Shown here: positions 1-14,100 of the stretch, in pieces
Layout of the letters: each line of letters starts with the position of its first letter
Position numbering within the stretch: position 1 is the stretch's first letter
Translations under genes and position numbers: made by a program
The notes under the pieces: generated by a model
Told to the model about the DNA's origin: nothing
Database searches by the model: none
The model's input: the letters and a program-made list of their open reading frames with translations, nothing else
Assembly: GCA_000499405.2 (NCBI GenBank)
Contig: HG738137.1
Coordinates: 21,662,603 to 21,726,602 of the forward strand
Source of the DNA: Onchocerca volvulus
Lineage: Eukaryota; Nematoda; Chromadorea; Rhabditida; Onchocercidae
DNA: 64,000 nt
Direction of reading: 5' to 3'

Positions 1-714
1 CTAAAAAACTTACCAATGTTAAAGTATCGCCATCAACAGTATATGTATATGTTTCTCCATGATCTTTTGGATCGTCTACTCGAATATGTGTCTCTTTCAA
101 ACTATCTGTTGCTGGGTCGAAATCGAACTTGATCTGAAATTATATATCAAAAATTTACTGCAGCTGCAATTCTGAACTGAAGAAAATTTAAGACTGCATA
201 AAATATAAAACAGAAAAAAGAAAAAAGTATAAGATAGCGCTTATCAAGTTTAGTCTCTCTATAAATTTATTATTGATGTATTATCATTAATTTTGCTCTA
301 TAGCACCTTAAAGCAAGAAATCTTTGATATATTGCAATATTTCGGAATGTTTGACATACCTTATGCATTTTACCATCGAGTCCTTCAGCCTGAAATTCCT
401 CTTTTAGTTTCCAATTCTTATAAACTGTATTTTTTTTTGAAGTCAGATTGGATAAATTGTAGGCATCTCTAGTTTCATCAGAGTGGCTCAATACTTTGGT
501 AACAGATGCAAACGAAATCATTTTCCTCAAAAACCAATTTACACCTGAAAATCCTTAACTTAATAAGAAAACAAAACTACATGCTACAAATGTATCATTA
601 ATGTAAATGTTAGAAAACCACACAAGAAAGAAAGAAACTTGGTAAATTTACTTATTTAGATGAGCCTAATGAATAATTTCTTCTCAGTTCAATCAAAAAT
701 CTCAAATGTTGGCA

Positions 715-748
<34 letters not shown>

Positions 749-870
749 AAAAAAAAAATTAGTAGCCAAAACATACCTTTTGAGGCTAGAAATTCTTCGA
801 AATTTTCACTGCGATCGAGCTTGAAAGTTCCCATAAATTTTTCAGGCAATTTCTTCACTTCATTTGTCAT
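1..870 (-). CDS. Fatty-acid/retinol-type lipid-binding protein (FABP/lipocalin family), partial
   Basis: Intracellular-type lipid carrier that would bind fatty acids in a ten-strand beta barrel. Exons seen: 870-777, 544-360 and 133-14, all with GT-AG borders and matching phases; the last exon lies left of the window, so the C-terminal ligand-binding residues are not visible. The start ATG at 870-868 lies 27 bases behind a TTTACAG acceptor (898-904). The N-terminus reads [18 protein letters not shown], the family signature (G-x-[FW]-K-L ... ENF-[DE]-E-[FY]-[LM]), followed by GVNWFLRKM and later [15 protein letters not shown]. From this ATG no signal peptide is present, unlike secreted nematode FABPs. 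An in-frame ATG at 969 upstream would add a hydrophobic stretch but lies on the far side of the acceptor. The 133 codons visible fit a family usually 130-165 aa long. Family is confident; which lbp paralogue is not known. Confidence 0.85.
720..758. repeat. Poly-A tract in FABP intron 1
   Basis: A run of 28 A, one C and 10 A on the plus strand, so T-rich on the coding strand. It lies inside the first intron of the FABP gene and has no further structure. Confidence 0.9.
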
Positions 871-897
871 TATTGATCCAAAATTAAGTGATAAATT

Positions 898-904
898 CTG
901 TAAA
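898..904 (-). promoter_or_regulatory. Probable trans-splice acceptor of the FABP gene
   Basis: Reads TTTACAG on the minus strand 27 bases before the ATG, with no coding exon recognised upstream. This is the expected spliced-leader addition site in a nematode, but an ordinary intron acceptor after a non-coding first exon is not excluded. Confidence 0.45.
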
Positions 905-1989
905 TGAAAAAAGAAAGAAATGTAAAAGAGAAGCTCTCGCCAATAACATTCACAAAGATCACTTAACATTTCACAGTATATTGTTGCAATGTCAATTTTG
1001 TTGACTGAGAAAGAAGAAAGAACTCCATCCCATAATTTCTTATTTTAAAGTCAATCTTTCCGAGTAATTCGTATCAATCTCTGTCATTTCTTCGCAATCG
1101 CAATGCCTCCTTCACTCGCCATTGCTATTTGTCTTTATCGACAGAAGCGCAATATCCCTCTCGCTCGCAATTTCTCATGCGCTATTCTTAATTTCTATAA
1201 AATACACTGGTTATCCTAAACAATCTTTAAACTCCACAAAAAATATCCGAACTTAGCAAAGAAGATTACAAAACAGAAGCCAGCGGAGCAAATCTTGTGC
1301 AGTTCAAGTTGGGACAGAGATTGGTTGAAAGGCTGCGTTAAATATTTGTCTCGAAGAACACGCTATTCTGTTTAGGGTTGCTTTGGTATAAAGTTCTTAC
1401 CGCTGTGATAGATTTTTTCCTTTCGGTAGAGTTGGTTATAGTATTTTGTAGTAGTTTTCACATTTCTGGAGTGTTTCTCATAGACGAGAAGGCAAGACTT
1501 ACGTATATGTGTCGAAGATTGTATACTCCTTGTGGTTATAAACGAAGAAGGATAAAACAAATCGGCTGAATGATTTTAATCTATTTCCTGGAATAATCAG
1601 TGACGACACAATCATTTGATAGATCGTACATGACAGTCATACATAACATATGAAATCATACATGACTACAACGGTATAATCATATACAATCATATGTGAT
1701 TGCAAAGAACATGAGAAGAATGAAAAATCAAAAGGCGAGCAATTTTTTATGGCTGGTTAAGAACAGACACCATTAAACTCACTCTTGTTGAGAAAGAAAA
1801 ATTAGTCAAGAAAAGTATTTTAGTTTGTTTGATTTATTGGCATACATTGTTAAGTAAAATGCAAATTTACGAAGTAACGCGTATTGTGTAATGCTTACTT
1901 GAATGTTTCGAGGGACTGTGTCCTAGTACTTGTATTAATTTATAAAGTAATAAATATTTCATGTTAAAAGATGAAATCTGTACTTGTAC
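905..1989. other. Divergent intergenic region between FABP and importin-7
   Basis: About 1.1 kb between two head-to-head genes, so it probably holds both promoters. Short open frames here have no similarity I can recognise. Around 1620-1700 there is a cluster of imperfect CATACATGA/CATATGA-like words. No RNA gene was seen. Confidence 0.5.
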
Positions 1990-1997
1990 TTTTGCAG
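1990..1997 (+). promoter_or_regulatory. Probable trans-splice acceptor of importin-7
   Basis: TTTTGCAG ending at 1997, 44 bases before the ATG at 2042, with no upstream coding exon. Likely a spliced-leader site. A cis intron with a non-coding first exon is the alternative. Confidence 0.45.
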
Positions 1998-2041
1998 GTA
2001 TTTTATGTTTAAAGGATTACACTTCAAAAGCTAGTTCAAAG

Positions 2042-5000
2042 ATGGAAAGGGAAAATTTAATTAGAGCGCTGCAGGCTACTACTTCTTCAACAAATCAGAA
2101 AGAGGCGGCTGCATATCTCGAACAGGTATGATATCTGAGTACCATGTTTGTATGCTTCATCGATATATCACAGCAATTCAAAATGGAAGTTGATTCGTAT
2201 GAAATCCGACGCGAACATACACGAAGCTATAGTCGATACTGCTAAAACAGAAATCATGTACTTTGCAAATACTTAATTATTAATTAATTATTAATATATT
2301 GTAAGCACATGTAGAATTATTTGCTGTGATTACTTGGTAAAATATGACCCATGTATTATTGTAATAAATTTTTTAGAATATGAAATCAATGGGTTTTACC
2401 CCCCTTTTACTTCATATTATTATGGATGAAGGAATGGATTGTTCTGTTCGACAAGCGGCTGTCATTTATTTAAAGAATGTTATTAACAGGTATTTTTATT
2501 GTTTGTGAATAAATAGAACGGGTTTGAAAACGCTAGTTGAGTTAATGACTTAATCTGAAATTTTTTTTACATTACTAATTCTTACATTTATTTCACGAGA
2601 TATTATGAAGTACAGTTTAACATAACTGGATAATTAATCAAATAGTTTTCATGATCTAAATTTTCCTGATAATAATCTCAATTGATCTTTATTTGGCAGG
2701 TATTTAATAGAGAAAATTGAGTAGACAAAATTCAGAAAAAACAGCAAAAAATTGAGTTGACAAAATTCAAAAAATTGAATAGACATTTGTGTAGAACTGC
2801 TGGTTTAATTCTGATTGGATATTGTGTTACTGGGATAGAGATTTGTAGAAATTTGTTCTGCTCTCGAGTGAAATACCAGCAAGAATTTTTAGTTGAAATC
2901 CACCAAAAAGCTGATCTCTCTTGATGATCATTTTAATTAAATGTTTTAGACACTGGGTCATGGACGAAGATGATAAGCAATCATTCAGTCTTCCTGAACA
3001 AGATAAACATCTTATTCGCGAGCTTATCATAGATGCCATTGTAGCTTCGCCTGAAGCTATCAGGTGTGTATTTGTTGGACATGAATCACTATCACTTTAA
3101 TGTATTTTCAGAAGATTTAGAAATTGCAGTGATTTATTATGTGATGTCCGTTTAGAGTTCAATTGTGCACTGCAGTTGGAATGATAACGAGGCACGATTT
3201 TCCGAAAAACTGGCCTTATTTACCACAAAAAGTTGCAGTTTTATTACATTCAATAGATGGACCGTCTTGGCTAGGAGCTCTTTTGGTTATACGACGTTTA
3301 GTTAAACTCTATGAGTAAGTTTTATTTGTAGATGTTTTAGTGGTTAATTTTTGTTTTTTTTTTTTTTTTTTTCTATCAACTATTACGAAGCTATGTACAG
3401 TCAGAATTTTATTACTTAAATTTGTTGTTTAATTATATTCAAATCTTCATATGAAAGCAAATAGCACTGATGGGAAACTTTTAGATATCGTCGAGTGAAA
3501 GAGAAAAAACCATTAGTGGAAACAATGAGCCTACTAATGCCAATGCTTCTCGAACGTCTCATTACTTTGATGCCTGATACTTCCCAAGAATCTTGCTTGC
3601 TTCAAAAGCTTATTCTGAAGATATTTTATGGACTTGTTCAAGTAGTTAATTCAAATTTGAATACAATTTTTTGATGTTATTGTATCTTTTTGAACGCAAC
3701 ATTTTATCCTATCCGTTATATTGGCCACTCATTCCGTTGCAGTTTTCTTTGAATTTGGAAATGTTTACGAGTCAGTCCTTGACGCAGTGGTTGGAGCAAT
3801 TTCGGCTGATCATCGAAAGAGCTGTACCAGAAGAAGTGAACATACTTGATGAAGATGACCGTGAAAGAACAGTATGGTGGAAATGTAAAAAGTGGGCCTC
3901 CGCAATTGTTGAGCGCATTTTTGAAAGGTTACTTTTTTAATATTTCTCCCCCACTATCGATTTTTTGAGAAGTCAAATAAATAAAAGCGATAAATTTTCG
4001 AGATATCATTATACTAATTATCGTTTGATCAATAGAAATGGAGTTGAATGTCATCACATATTTCATTAAATATGAATCAAATCAAAGCAGAATTCGGATC
4101 TTTTTCCTAGTTCATAATCTAGATATTCAAATTTCTGCATCAGTCTTTTGTTTTAGAATAATCTTCTTCTGCAGCTGATGGTAAATGTAGATTTTAATAT
4201 AAGAACTAATTTGTCAAAAATGCGTAAATGCGCAGATAGAACTACTTTTTTGGTGGCAGAATTAATATTTGCATTCGTTTTTAGATATGGATCTCCAGGA
4301 CAGGTGCAACCGAATTACTCGGATTTTGCAGAAAATTATATGACATGCTTTGCAATTCCAATTCTGAACGCATGTCTACAGGTTCTGGATGGTTACCGAA
4401 ATGGGAATTATGTATCATCTCGAGTGCTACATTCTCTGTTACAATATATCGATATAGCCATTTCGCAATCACGGACTTGGAAAGTCATTAAGCCTCACTG
4501 TCAGGTATTTATTGCTTTGTTAAATTCTTTGTATGACTGTTCTACCGTGCACATGAACTCTAATACATAATAGTATTTAAATACGTTTTATATTATTTTT
4601 TTCTATACCCATAAACAAAAAGAATTTTAAATCTTCAATAAGTAGATTGGACCTAAATTCGCGTATATTTTTAGGAAATTGTACGCAGCGTGCTCTTCCC
4701 GCTATTGAAATATTCCAATGAAGATGAAGAATTGTGGAACGACTCACCGGAAGAATTTGTTCGTATCAAATACGGTACACATTTGTGCGGTTGTTTGATT
4801 AAAATGTTTTAGTAAAAAGTTGTGTTACGAACAAATGATCTTGTTGATGGTATGTAACACATGAGATTTGATCGAGGACTTATTTTTAAAGGAGTCTTTG
4901 ATATTGAAGTAAAAATTAAAATACTAAAGTAATAGAGAGAAAACATTCAATACATCACGTACTGTTTATTTGCCAAATAATTTTTTGCAAAGCGAATAAA

Positions 5001-8000
5001 AAAAAAAAAAAAGTAGTGTTGCAGATGTATACGATGAGTTGCACAATCCGGCAGTTGCAGCAGCAAACGTGTTAACTGGTTTTGCGAAACGAAAAGATAT
5101 GTTGCAACCTATACTGGAGTTTGCCTTAAACATGCTTGATGATCCCGATGTAGATCCACGTGATCAAGAAGGTGCTTTACGCATCCTGGGAGAACTTTTT
5201 GTTGCTTTAACGAAAAGCAAGGTTTCGTCCTACTCTGCTTTTTTATTTGTTTCAAATACTGATTGATGAAATTCCTTAGAAGCCTATCATTTAATAGTTT
5301 TTTCACATTGATGCATTACCTATATCCTACTCCTTGCATGGTTTTTTTTTTTTTGGATTTGAATTTGAAAAAAAAAAGGCAGCTACTTTTCAGAAGTACA
5401 GTAATGCTGTTGATGAATTAGTGGAGCGATTTATAATTTCGAAAATTGCTCATCCAATACGATTTATACGCTCCAGAGCATGCTGGACTATAAGGGTATA
5501 TTCTGTTGTTTACTCTGTCCATTTTTTTTATTGGTTGGAAGCTTTGAATAATTTAATTATTTGTCTTATATTGTACTTTTGCATTAATTTTGCATCATAG
5601 AAATTATTATAGCAATTTGCTAGTGGTAAATTATCTGGTGGCCGAATAACACGTATTTACGAAGAGTTAGTGAAAAGGCTAGCTGACACTGGCGAAGAAT
5701 TACCTGTAAAAGTGGAAGCTGCGATGGCTATACAGCATATGTTGGAAGCGCAGACAAAATGTTGGTTTCTTATTTTTTGTGTGCTCTATGGCAGAAATAC
5801 AAATATTTCTTGTAAATTTGGAATATTTAATGTGGAACAAGTTTTTCATCCCTTTTCTTTGTAGTTCAAGCAAAACTAGTACGTGTAAAATTAAAATTTT
5901 TAGATCGTTCAGTATTAAAACCTCATGTTCATGCCGTTATTATCGAAGTATTGCGGCTTGTCTCTCGAGCTGAAATAGAGGAAATGACAAGCGTTATGGA
6001 AGTACTGTTGGAAGATTTCGTTGAAGATATTATTCCAATCGCTGTTGATGTTGCAACTGAATTGGCAAGTTATTTGAGAATGATATCCAAATAAATAGTA
6101 GACAATTCCAATTTCCTGGTTTTTTGATGAAATTTATATGAAATTATATTGTTATATGCGACAAGCAAAGAGTTTTGTAGCAAATGATATGTAATACTAT
6201 GTTCTTCAGTAGCGAATAACTTACACGATAGTGCTTTATAATAATTCATTTATGATGGTCCAGATTTAAGCTGTTTTAAATTTCAAGGAATCTAGGCGAA
6301 ATATTATTTATAGACTGTGCTGTTCATTGACAGCGATATTGGTCTTTTTAAAAATTGTGATGGTAGATATTCTGAATTTCCTTTACATTTAAAATAAAAT
6401 TATTATTGTTTAGGCAAATATTTTCTTGCAACTTTCCTTATCAGAGAATCAGGAAGATGATCGCACAGTGACTGTGATGGGGATCTTAACTACCTTGGGC
6501 TCCGTGCTGGATATGGTAGAAGACAATCAAGATGTACTTTATCATATTGAAGAACAAGTGCGTAGAGTGATAAAGTCTGTTCTGGACCGCGAACAGATCG
6601 GTTATTTTTTTTTATTTTATATTGAAGGGCTGTTTTCCATAACTCTTTCATCTTGAAGAATTAACGAATCTCTTCTTTTTTTTTTTGTCTTTTTTTTTTC
6701 ACTGTTGAAACTCCGAACAGTCGGTAAGAATTTTATACCATTTTACATTATTAACAGTTAAAAAGCATTTCCAACTGTTGCAGTTACCAATGCTTCAAAA
6801 GAGAAAGAATTTAAAATAATGGAATCATAGAAAAATTGAGGCATTTTTTAAGTTTTTATGTTATCAAGATTTTTAAATGTGCAGTTGTTGCTTCTTTACA
6901 GATTATTACGAAGAAGTTTTGGCTTTAGCAAATTCGGTAATTGCATATTCGATAAGTGAACCAATGTGGGAAATATTTTTCGACATCCACAAACTGGCAA
7001 TCAGTCAAGATGGAATGGTTTTCGTTGGTAAATATCATTACCTTTAATCAATTATTTCTACCTGTTCTCAACAGAGTTATAAAAACAAATCAAAGGAAAA
7101 CGAATATTTCCGCTTGGATATGAAGGGTTTCCATAATAGCTGCAGCTTGTTGGAAATTCAAAATTTTTATTTCAGACAGTTTTCTATTTTACAGTTCCAT
7201 GCAGCGATTGTTTTCTGATTTTTTTGATTTTGCGAGTTTATCACAAAGCTGATGAGATCATTGTACTGCTACTTGAGGGTCATAGTGATTTGAGAGTAAA
7301 AATGAATTGAATTGAAATTATTTTTATTTTCTTTCACTAATCTGTGATATGAAAATATTTCTTTTTCTTTACAGATGTAATGCCCGTATTGCATTCATAT
7401 TTAACAGTGGATACCGATAGCTTTCTGGCACGTCCAGAGCGTCTCAGAGCTTTTGTAGAAATTGCAGTGAATATGTTTAATGAAGATGCGGAAGAAAATG
7501 ACCAGATACATGCAGCTAAGCTGCTCGAATGCCTTATTCTCGAATGTCAGGTATGTTTTAGATTTTTATTAGCAGAGGAGAGAAAGAAGAAAAAGAACTT
7601 TCAAATCTTCATTTTGCTTAAGTTCTGAGTTCTGGAAGTTCCAAATTTAACGAAAAATTTCCAGGGTAAAATCAACAATTTAGTACCGGATCTCGTCCAG
7701 TTAATTCTTACTCGGTTGCACCAACCGATTGAAGACTGCAAAACTTTGAAACCGGCGCTTCTTTTGGTTAGTTATGTTTCTTTCTTAAATATAAGTTGTA
7801 TGTACTACTTAAAGTGATGAAGTGATAAAGAACAAATGAATGTTTCAGGTAGTGATAGCCGGTTTGTATTATGATACAGATATGTTTGTGAATCTGTTAC
7901 CTCAACTGCAACCTCACGGAACTAATACATTAAATTACTTAGTTAACGAGCTTCTATCGTTAGCACACTGTCTGGAAGGTGTTCACGATCGTAAAATGGC

Positions 8001-9862
8001 TGTAATAGCTTTATGCACGATGGCAAGGTTATCTGCTGTCCATAGACCTACTCTAATTGACGAAAAAGCACAACAGGTACCTGTTTTTTCTTTATGTAAG
8101 ATAGGTAAAACTGTTGGGAGTTTGAGAAGAGAAGTCGAAAATCAGTGCTTTATGAATGTAAGACTTATATTGGTATCTAAAATAGAAGATTTAAAAGTGA
8201 ATTTTAAATTCAACTTATAGATCAATGAATTACTTGTTTCGCTTTTGATTGGGCTTCAGAAAGCTATGAAAATCAAAGCGGAAAATCGTTTGGCGAACGA
8301 AAAGGAATCTGATGGTAAAGAAACTGAGGTATTCACTATAGTGATTTATTTAGGCTGGAAGGGAAACATTACCGTCTTTAGATTACGAAGTTAAGCTTTT
8401 TAGAATGCCACTTTAAAATGAATAATTTTTTGATCAAATCGGTGATATTGAGCGCATATTAAATGTTATTTATACACTATGGTATTTGCAGGAAGAAGTT
8501 GGGCGGGATGAAGATTTGGCCGATAGCGAAGATGAAATAGATGAAGATGTCCTCGAGTATTTAGAAACTTTGGCAGAACATCAGAATAAGAAAGAACGAG
8601 TGTGTCAAATTTTTAGTATTAATAGAATATAGCCAAGGATTTCTTTGTGATCTTGTCAGTTGAAAAGAATGATCTTTGCTCACTAAAAGCTTGATTTATG
8701 AATATCATTCTGATATATATGGATGAATATGATAAGATTTTCTCACGTTTATATAACTCTTTTTCAAAAATTTGATTCTTGAGACAGCAATTGATTTTTT
8801 AAATCATTAGTTATATTCAGACGGAAAGTGATGCACAGGCTTTTGAGTCAGATTCAACATCGACGTCAGATAGCTGGGATGATGATTCCATGGAAGCATA
8901 CTTTACTCCCCTTGATAACGATGAAACTGCTGATGTTTTCATTTTTTATAAAGAAACACTTGATGGTTTGTTTCATTTTCTTTTCTGTAAAGTTCAACAT
9001 TTATTTATATGAATATATTCGATCTTTGGAATAATTTGCAACATTTAGATGGCAGTATGTATTTATGCAACTGCATTACTGATATTAAAGTGATTTTTGT
9101 AGTTAAAGAATATCATTCTCTCAACTGCAAAGCTGTTAAAGCGAAAATTTGAAAGATACTCTAAGTTTATTTTAGTTTTTACTATTTATTTTAATACATA
9201 ATCTGACATCAGCAAGCTATGGTTGTTTTTCTCAAGACAGATTTGTCACTAACTGAGCTATTAAGTGTAACTAGTAATTCCCCTTTTAATATATTGAGAT
9301 TTAGATCTTTTAGTAAAGATAAGCTTAAGTTTGATATTATAATGCTATGCATTTATCAAAGTAATCAAGTAGTTTGCTGCTACAATAATATTATATGGAC
9401 AATAAAACAAAACAGTTGATGTTATAGCGAACACCATACTCCGAGGGGAGTATAGAAAAAAGTAATACTAGATTAGTGTTATAACATCTATATGGCAGTT
9501 TTTTATGTTAAATAAACGGGTGCAAACTGATTTTTTTTGATTATCATCAGCATAGTAGTTATTAGAAAGCTTAAAAGATTGTTTTTCTCAATTCAAAATT
9601 AATAGTCTTTTTCTAGAAATATCGAAATATAATTCTCAAAATTTCAGCATTGAGAGCAAGTAATGAGAAGCTGCTGCTATCTATGACAACATGCACTGAT
9701 ACAGAGAAACAAGTAATACTAGACGGAGTATTGCGGGTGTGCGAACAGCGAATGTCATTGGCGAAGAGCAAGAAAGTGGAGCAGCAGGGAGGATATGCCT
9801 TTAACGTGAATGCACCAGTACCAGATACTTTCAATTTTGCTGCTAAAACACGTAATATTTAG
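2042..9862 (+). CDS. IPO7: Importin-7/importin-8-type nuclear transport receptor
   Basis: Karyopherin-beta that carries cargo through nuclear pores under Ran control. Exons: 2042-2125, 2377-2489, 2950-3063, 3156-3314, 3485-3641, 3743-3927, 4285-4504, 4675-4774, 5025-5221, 5394-5495, 5613-5760, 5904-6064, 6414-6600, 6902-7027, 7375-7550, 7665-7766, 7849-8076, 8221-8328, 8492-8599, 8821-8965, 9648-9862. They join in phase into about 1044 aa (human IPO7 is 1038). The first three exons form the importin-beta N-terminal domain (AAAYLEQ ... QAAVIYLKNVINRHW). HEAT repeats follow, e.g. RSRACWTIR and PVKVEAAMAIQ. An acidic stretch near residues 890-970 (EDEIDEDVLEYLETLAEHQ) and the end FNVNAPVPDTFNFA match importin-7/8 rather than importin-5 or transportin. 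Intron 12 has a GC donor. Exon 12 could instead start at 5865, adding 13 residues. Confidence 0.93.
6065..6413 (+). other. GC-AG intron in importin-7
   Basis: Exon 12 ends ...GAATTG and the intron begins GCAAGT. It ends in TTTAG before GCAAATATT. Only this join gives ATELANIFLQL, which lines up with the human family sequence. A GT start at 6069 would need a non-AG acceptor to keep the same protein. Confidence 0.75.
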
Positions 9863-11121
9863 CAGTGAAATTAAACATCGTTGTTTCTTCCTGTTTCTGG
9901 TTCGTAATAACTTTTCCACAGCATAATTTAATAGTAAAATAAGTGAGAATAATATTGATGGGTTTTGAACCTAGTAAGATACATTTTCGCCTATGAAACC
10001 CATTAGGAAATTTAAAATATGATTCCTGCAGTCTCATATAAATAAATAAATAAATAAATAAATAAATATATATATATATATATATATAATAAATTTTGCA
10101 TGTTTCAGTGCATGTTAAAGCACTTAGTGAAGATATCTTTTCCTTTTGAACCATGCTTTATACAGACTTAATATGAGTAGAAGAATAAGACTGGTTTCAA
10201 GATTTTTTTTTGTCGGAAATATTTCTAATATCAGTTCAATAGTTGATTAAGAGACATAAAGGCGCTAGTTAAATATAAAGCTTCGCTGCCAAACTAATGT
10301 TGTTACTGAATTATCTGTCTGATTTTGTGATACTCGTAAGGGTATCAATTTCTTCTAGCAATATAATATTATGTCCAAATTTTTAGTTGATCATCAAAAC
10401 GGAAAATTCTTGTTGAAACAGGTTATACAAAGCATTTTGAAACGCGGGAGCTTGTGCTATTCTTTTTTAGGAAATAGTTGGGTTTGTTTCATCATTGTAA
10501 CGTTATCTTTTATAGTCTAATCATTCAGTGAAGCCGCCATACGAGTACTTTTCACTTTTGTGTACCTTGCTTTTTTTGCCTTTAATAAATATCTTCTGCA
10601 TGCTATAAACGAAGAATAGGACAGCGTTAAAAAAATGAGAAAATAGGATGTTAAGTGGTCAAAGCAATGGTAGACACTACAATGAAATCTTTTTATATTA
10701 TTCAAAGAAGCGATACCAATAATCGAAAATACCAAATCACCACTTAACAAAGTCTTTCAATAATACAAATCAGTTATAAGCTGAATTCAATATATGCAGT
10801 ATGATCCAAATGAACATGAAATACTCCAAATGCATTTTTTTAAAAGAATATAACAATCATATAAGTGAAACAATAAACTTGTTCTATATGCAAAATGACC
10901 TGGAATGAGACGTGACACGCAAACCGTTCGCATACAATTCACCTTGCTGAAGCGAAAATTATGCGACTAGACATAATCAAAATGCATTTCTCTGAAACAG
11001 TAGAACAATCACATAAATAAAGTGATTCAATTGGCTGTCAAACAATATATTTAAGGATATGCATTTTAAATTTCCTAAAAGTACATAACAGGAGCATGTT
11101 TACATGCACTAATCTGAAGTT
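9863..11121. other. Region between convergent importin-7 and PPP4R2 3' ends
   Basis: About 1.26 kb shared by two 3' ends. It contains an (AAAT)n run that offers several AATAAA signals for importin-7, followed by (TA)n. I see no gene here. Confidence 0.5.
10040..10088. repeat. (AAAT)n/(TA)n microsatellite
   Basis: About seven AAAT units run directly into about ten TA units, 180 bases after the importin-7 stop codon, probably within its 3' UTR. Confidence 0.9.
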
Positions 11122-14100
11122 CTAGTCCCCAATCTTCATCTCTTCTGATTTGGCACTCTGCATCTCTGATTTTGTCAATGAATCAGTTACGGGTATGTCA
11201 CGTTTTGCTTCATGCTTTAAGTTCTCTTGCTGAAAACATAAGATCGTGTTGATGATTCACATTATCTAAATAAAATTGGTAGAAAAAGACTGTACCAAAA
11301 CGATGAATATTTAGGATTTTTCAGAGGGGAAATTTTTTTAAATAAATCAGTCGTAGTGATGAACCCAGTTCCATTTTACAGAAGATATTTTTTGATCCGT
11401 CGAACTCGAAGAAAGTTATGGGGTTTCAAATAATCATCCTTCGAGAGAAATATTACAAATATTTCAATTCACACAAATTATTTAACCATTCCATTCAGGG
11501 ACTTTGAAATAATTTGTTTGGTGATTTCTGCCTGAGGAATTCAGAAATATATTCATTAATTAAGAAAGGAAATCAGAATTTACAAATTTCTAATAGGAAC
11601 TTATATTAACAATTTTAAATTAATGATGTTAACAAGCGATTATAGAATAAAATCAATTTGTAATCTCAATTCATCTTCTATAACCAGAGATACGCAAAGA
11701 TCTTACCAACTCTGTCGAGTAAATATGATCTAAATTTGCTCTTTATGGAGGAAAAAATTTAAATGAAGGATAATTATTTACCTTAATTTCAGGCAATTCA
11801 TCCTTAGCATCGCGTGATGGAGACAAGTTGATTGGAGCACAGTCGCCAACTGCTAGTTCTTTTGTAATCGTCCCTGGAGACCCATTTCCCTGAAAATTAC
11901 TAACTCTCTAGCAATAATGCCTGTAAATATTTGGCCAAAAAATCAATAGAGTCATTCAAAACATTCCCTGAAATATACATCGGTAAGCCCTATTGCGGAC
12001 CATAAATTTGGTATGGTGAAATATCATTCTTCCTAAAGAGATTTCTCACTATTTTCTTTGTTTTCTTAATAAAATGATATCACTCCTTATAATTTTAAAA
12101 TGATGCATAAGAATTTCTTCTGATCAGCTTAGTGAATCCATAAATTAGAGAAATAGCAAATATACTTTTTGATTATATTTCCTGCATAAATCTGCATGAA
12201 ATTAAAAACACAAGGTATATCACAGAAATAATTTCTGTTCTAGGAAACGGTATAAATTAAGAACTGAATCATATTTTAAATTTATTGCTGCAGCGTATAA
12301 TCCGCTTTACCAAAAAGTTGCATTTTATTTCCACAAAAATGAGAGGGGCAGTCAGCATAGTAGCAAGCAAAAAAAACAAATCGCATAAATTAATTACTCT
12401 AATAAGATAGTCTTCAGCAACAATCAATTTTGTTTCTATTGGCGCATCACATTCATCCACCTGTAATAAAAAATGATTAAAATTGTATATCGATTATTGC
12501 AGTTGAACAAAAAAACTAAGATAAAGAAAGAGATCATTGCAAAATTACTGAAATGTGGAGCTGTATTTCATATTCAACAAATAATACATTGGCTAATTGA
12601 CTGATAATGCAGAGCCAATAAAATGACTTCGTATGAATAGGTGAAGTTATATTAAAGTGTTTAACAAATTTAAATAGTACCTGCACGAAAAATGGCTCTT
12701 CAATGCGAAGCGTTGGATTAGTATCTAATTCTCCTGGAAATGGCTCTACCCCTGTTACTCGTTCTCCATTCTCCGTAATTGTCGTCACTACGTTGATATT
12801 TTTTTCCAAAGCTCGAAGATATTTTTCTGTTCGTTTATAATGACGAGAAGGATTAGTCAAAAGTTCACAGAGCCTTAAATTAATTTCCTGCCAGGACTTC
12901 CTTATCTACAATGATCTTTTAATTTTACATTCACTTTTTGCTAATAAAGGATTATTCTGATGAAAGTGCAAAGGAGAAGAAAATAATTAAGGTAACCTCT
13001 GAAAGGTAAAAGGTGTTCCATCAAATTCAGCAGCTTTTCGCAAAATAAACTGGCGCTGTTGACGCAGATCATCATTTGAGATAAGTGTTTTTTTGTCATC
13101 TTCCGTAATTGCATTCTCTGCCTCGATATAGAGCATTTCTGACATTGTTTGCTGGAAATAAAATATTTCAGATATCAGATATCTCATTTTCAGATAATAG
13201 TGATTTTTGTGCATTTATCGAAGATTTATTGTCAAACAAATCTTCATTCTATTAATAGTTTTTGCCTTATTATTTCTTTTTTTAATAATAGAAACAGATA
13301 AACGTTTACATTAATTTTTTTTTTATGGTAAAAATAATAGTATGGCGAAAAATTAATAACAGAATGACGCTTTTTTAATGAGGAACCTTTGACAAATGTA
13401 TAAAAACAAATCTAGAATAATGAATGAAACATTTTCTGAGCATCAAGTATGGCTAACAAAAACTAAAAGTGTAAGAAACTAATAGAAATTAGCACAATTA
13501 ATAGAACTTTTATTTTTGTCTCTGAACAAATTAATTTTCAGATTGGCATCTTATATATGATCCAGTTTACGAATTTATAGGCATTAAAAATAAATTTGAT
13601 GAATGAATATAAAAAAGTACCTCGAGCTTCCATAGAAAAGCACATCGTATTATATCCCACTTAAAAAGAGGTCGACCAAGTTTAGCAACAAGCTCGAAAT
13701 ATTCATCAATTTCCCGCACTGGAGACTTTGAAAATCCTTTGGAAGTCTTTTCCAAAATTTTCTATAACATAATTAAAGATAATACGAATGAAGGATTTAA
13801 ATAGCTTTAATAAAAAGAGCAAGAGGTGGAAAGCATATATATCATCAATGAAGGCAACCGGTAAGCTCCCCTTTATTTTTGATTCTTTAATAATCAGAAC
13901 AATGTACGGAGTACAGTGTTACAAGGTTTGCTTGCCGAATTTTTTAGGGATAATCAATCTATCCATTACTTAACAACTGATGTCTTTCTTCTCTTAACAA
14001 ATAACAACATATCCTATAAATGAACCTCATCAGGTACAGTAAAAGAAGCAAGAGCATCATAAAGCCGTTGTAAAACGATCGAAGTTGGAACACTCGCTGG

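Noticed and set aside
10040..10088. CRISPR-like or structured array
   Set aside because: Only simple AAAT and TA repeats. There are no spacers, and the genome is eukaryotic.
9843..10154. 103-codon minus-strand frame after importin-7
   Set aside because: It runs through the AAAT/TA microsatellite and codes for Tyr/Ile repeats. A product of simple sequence, antisense to the importin 3' end.
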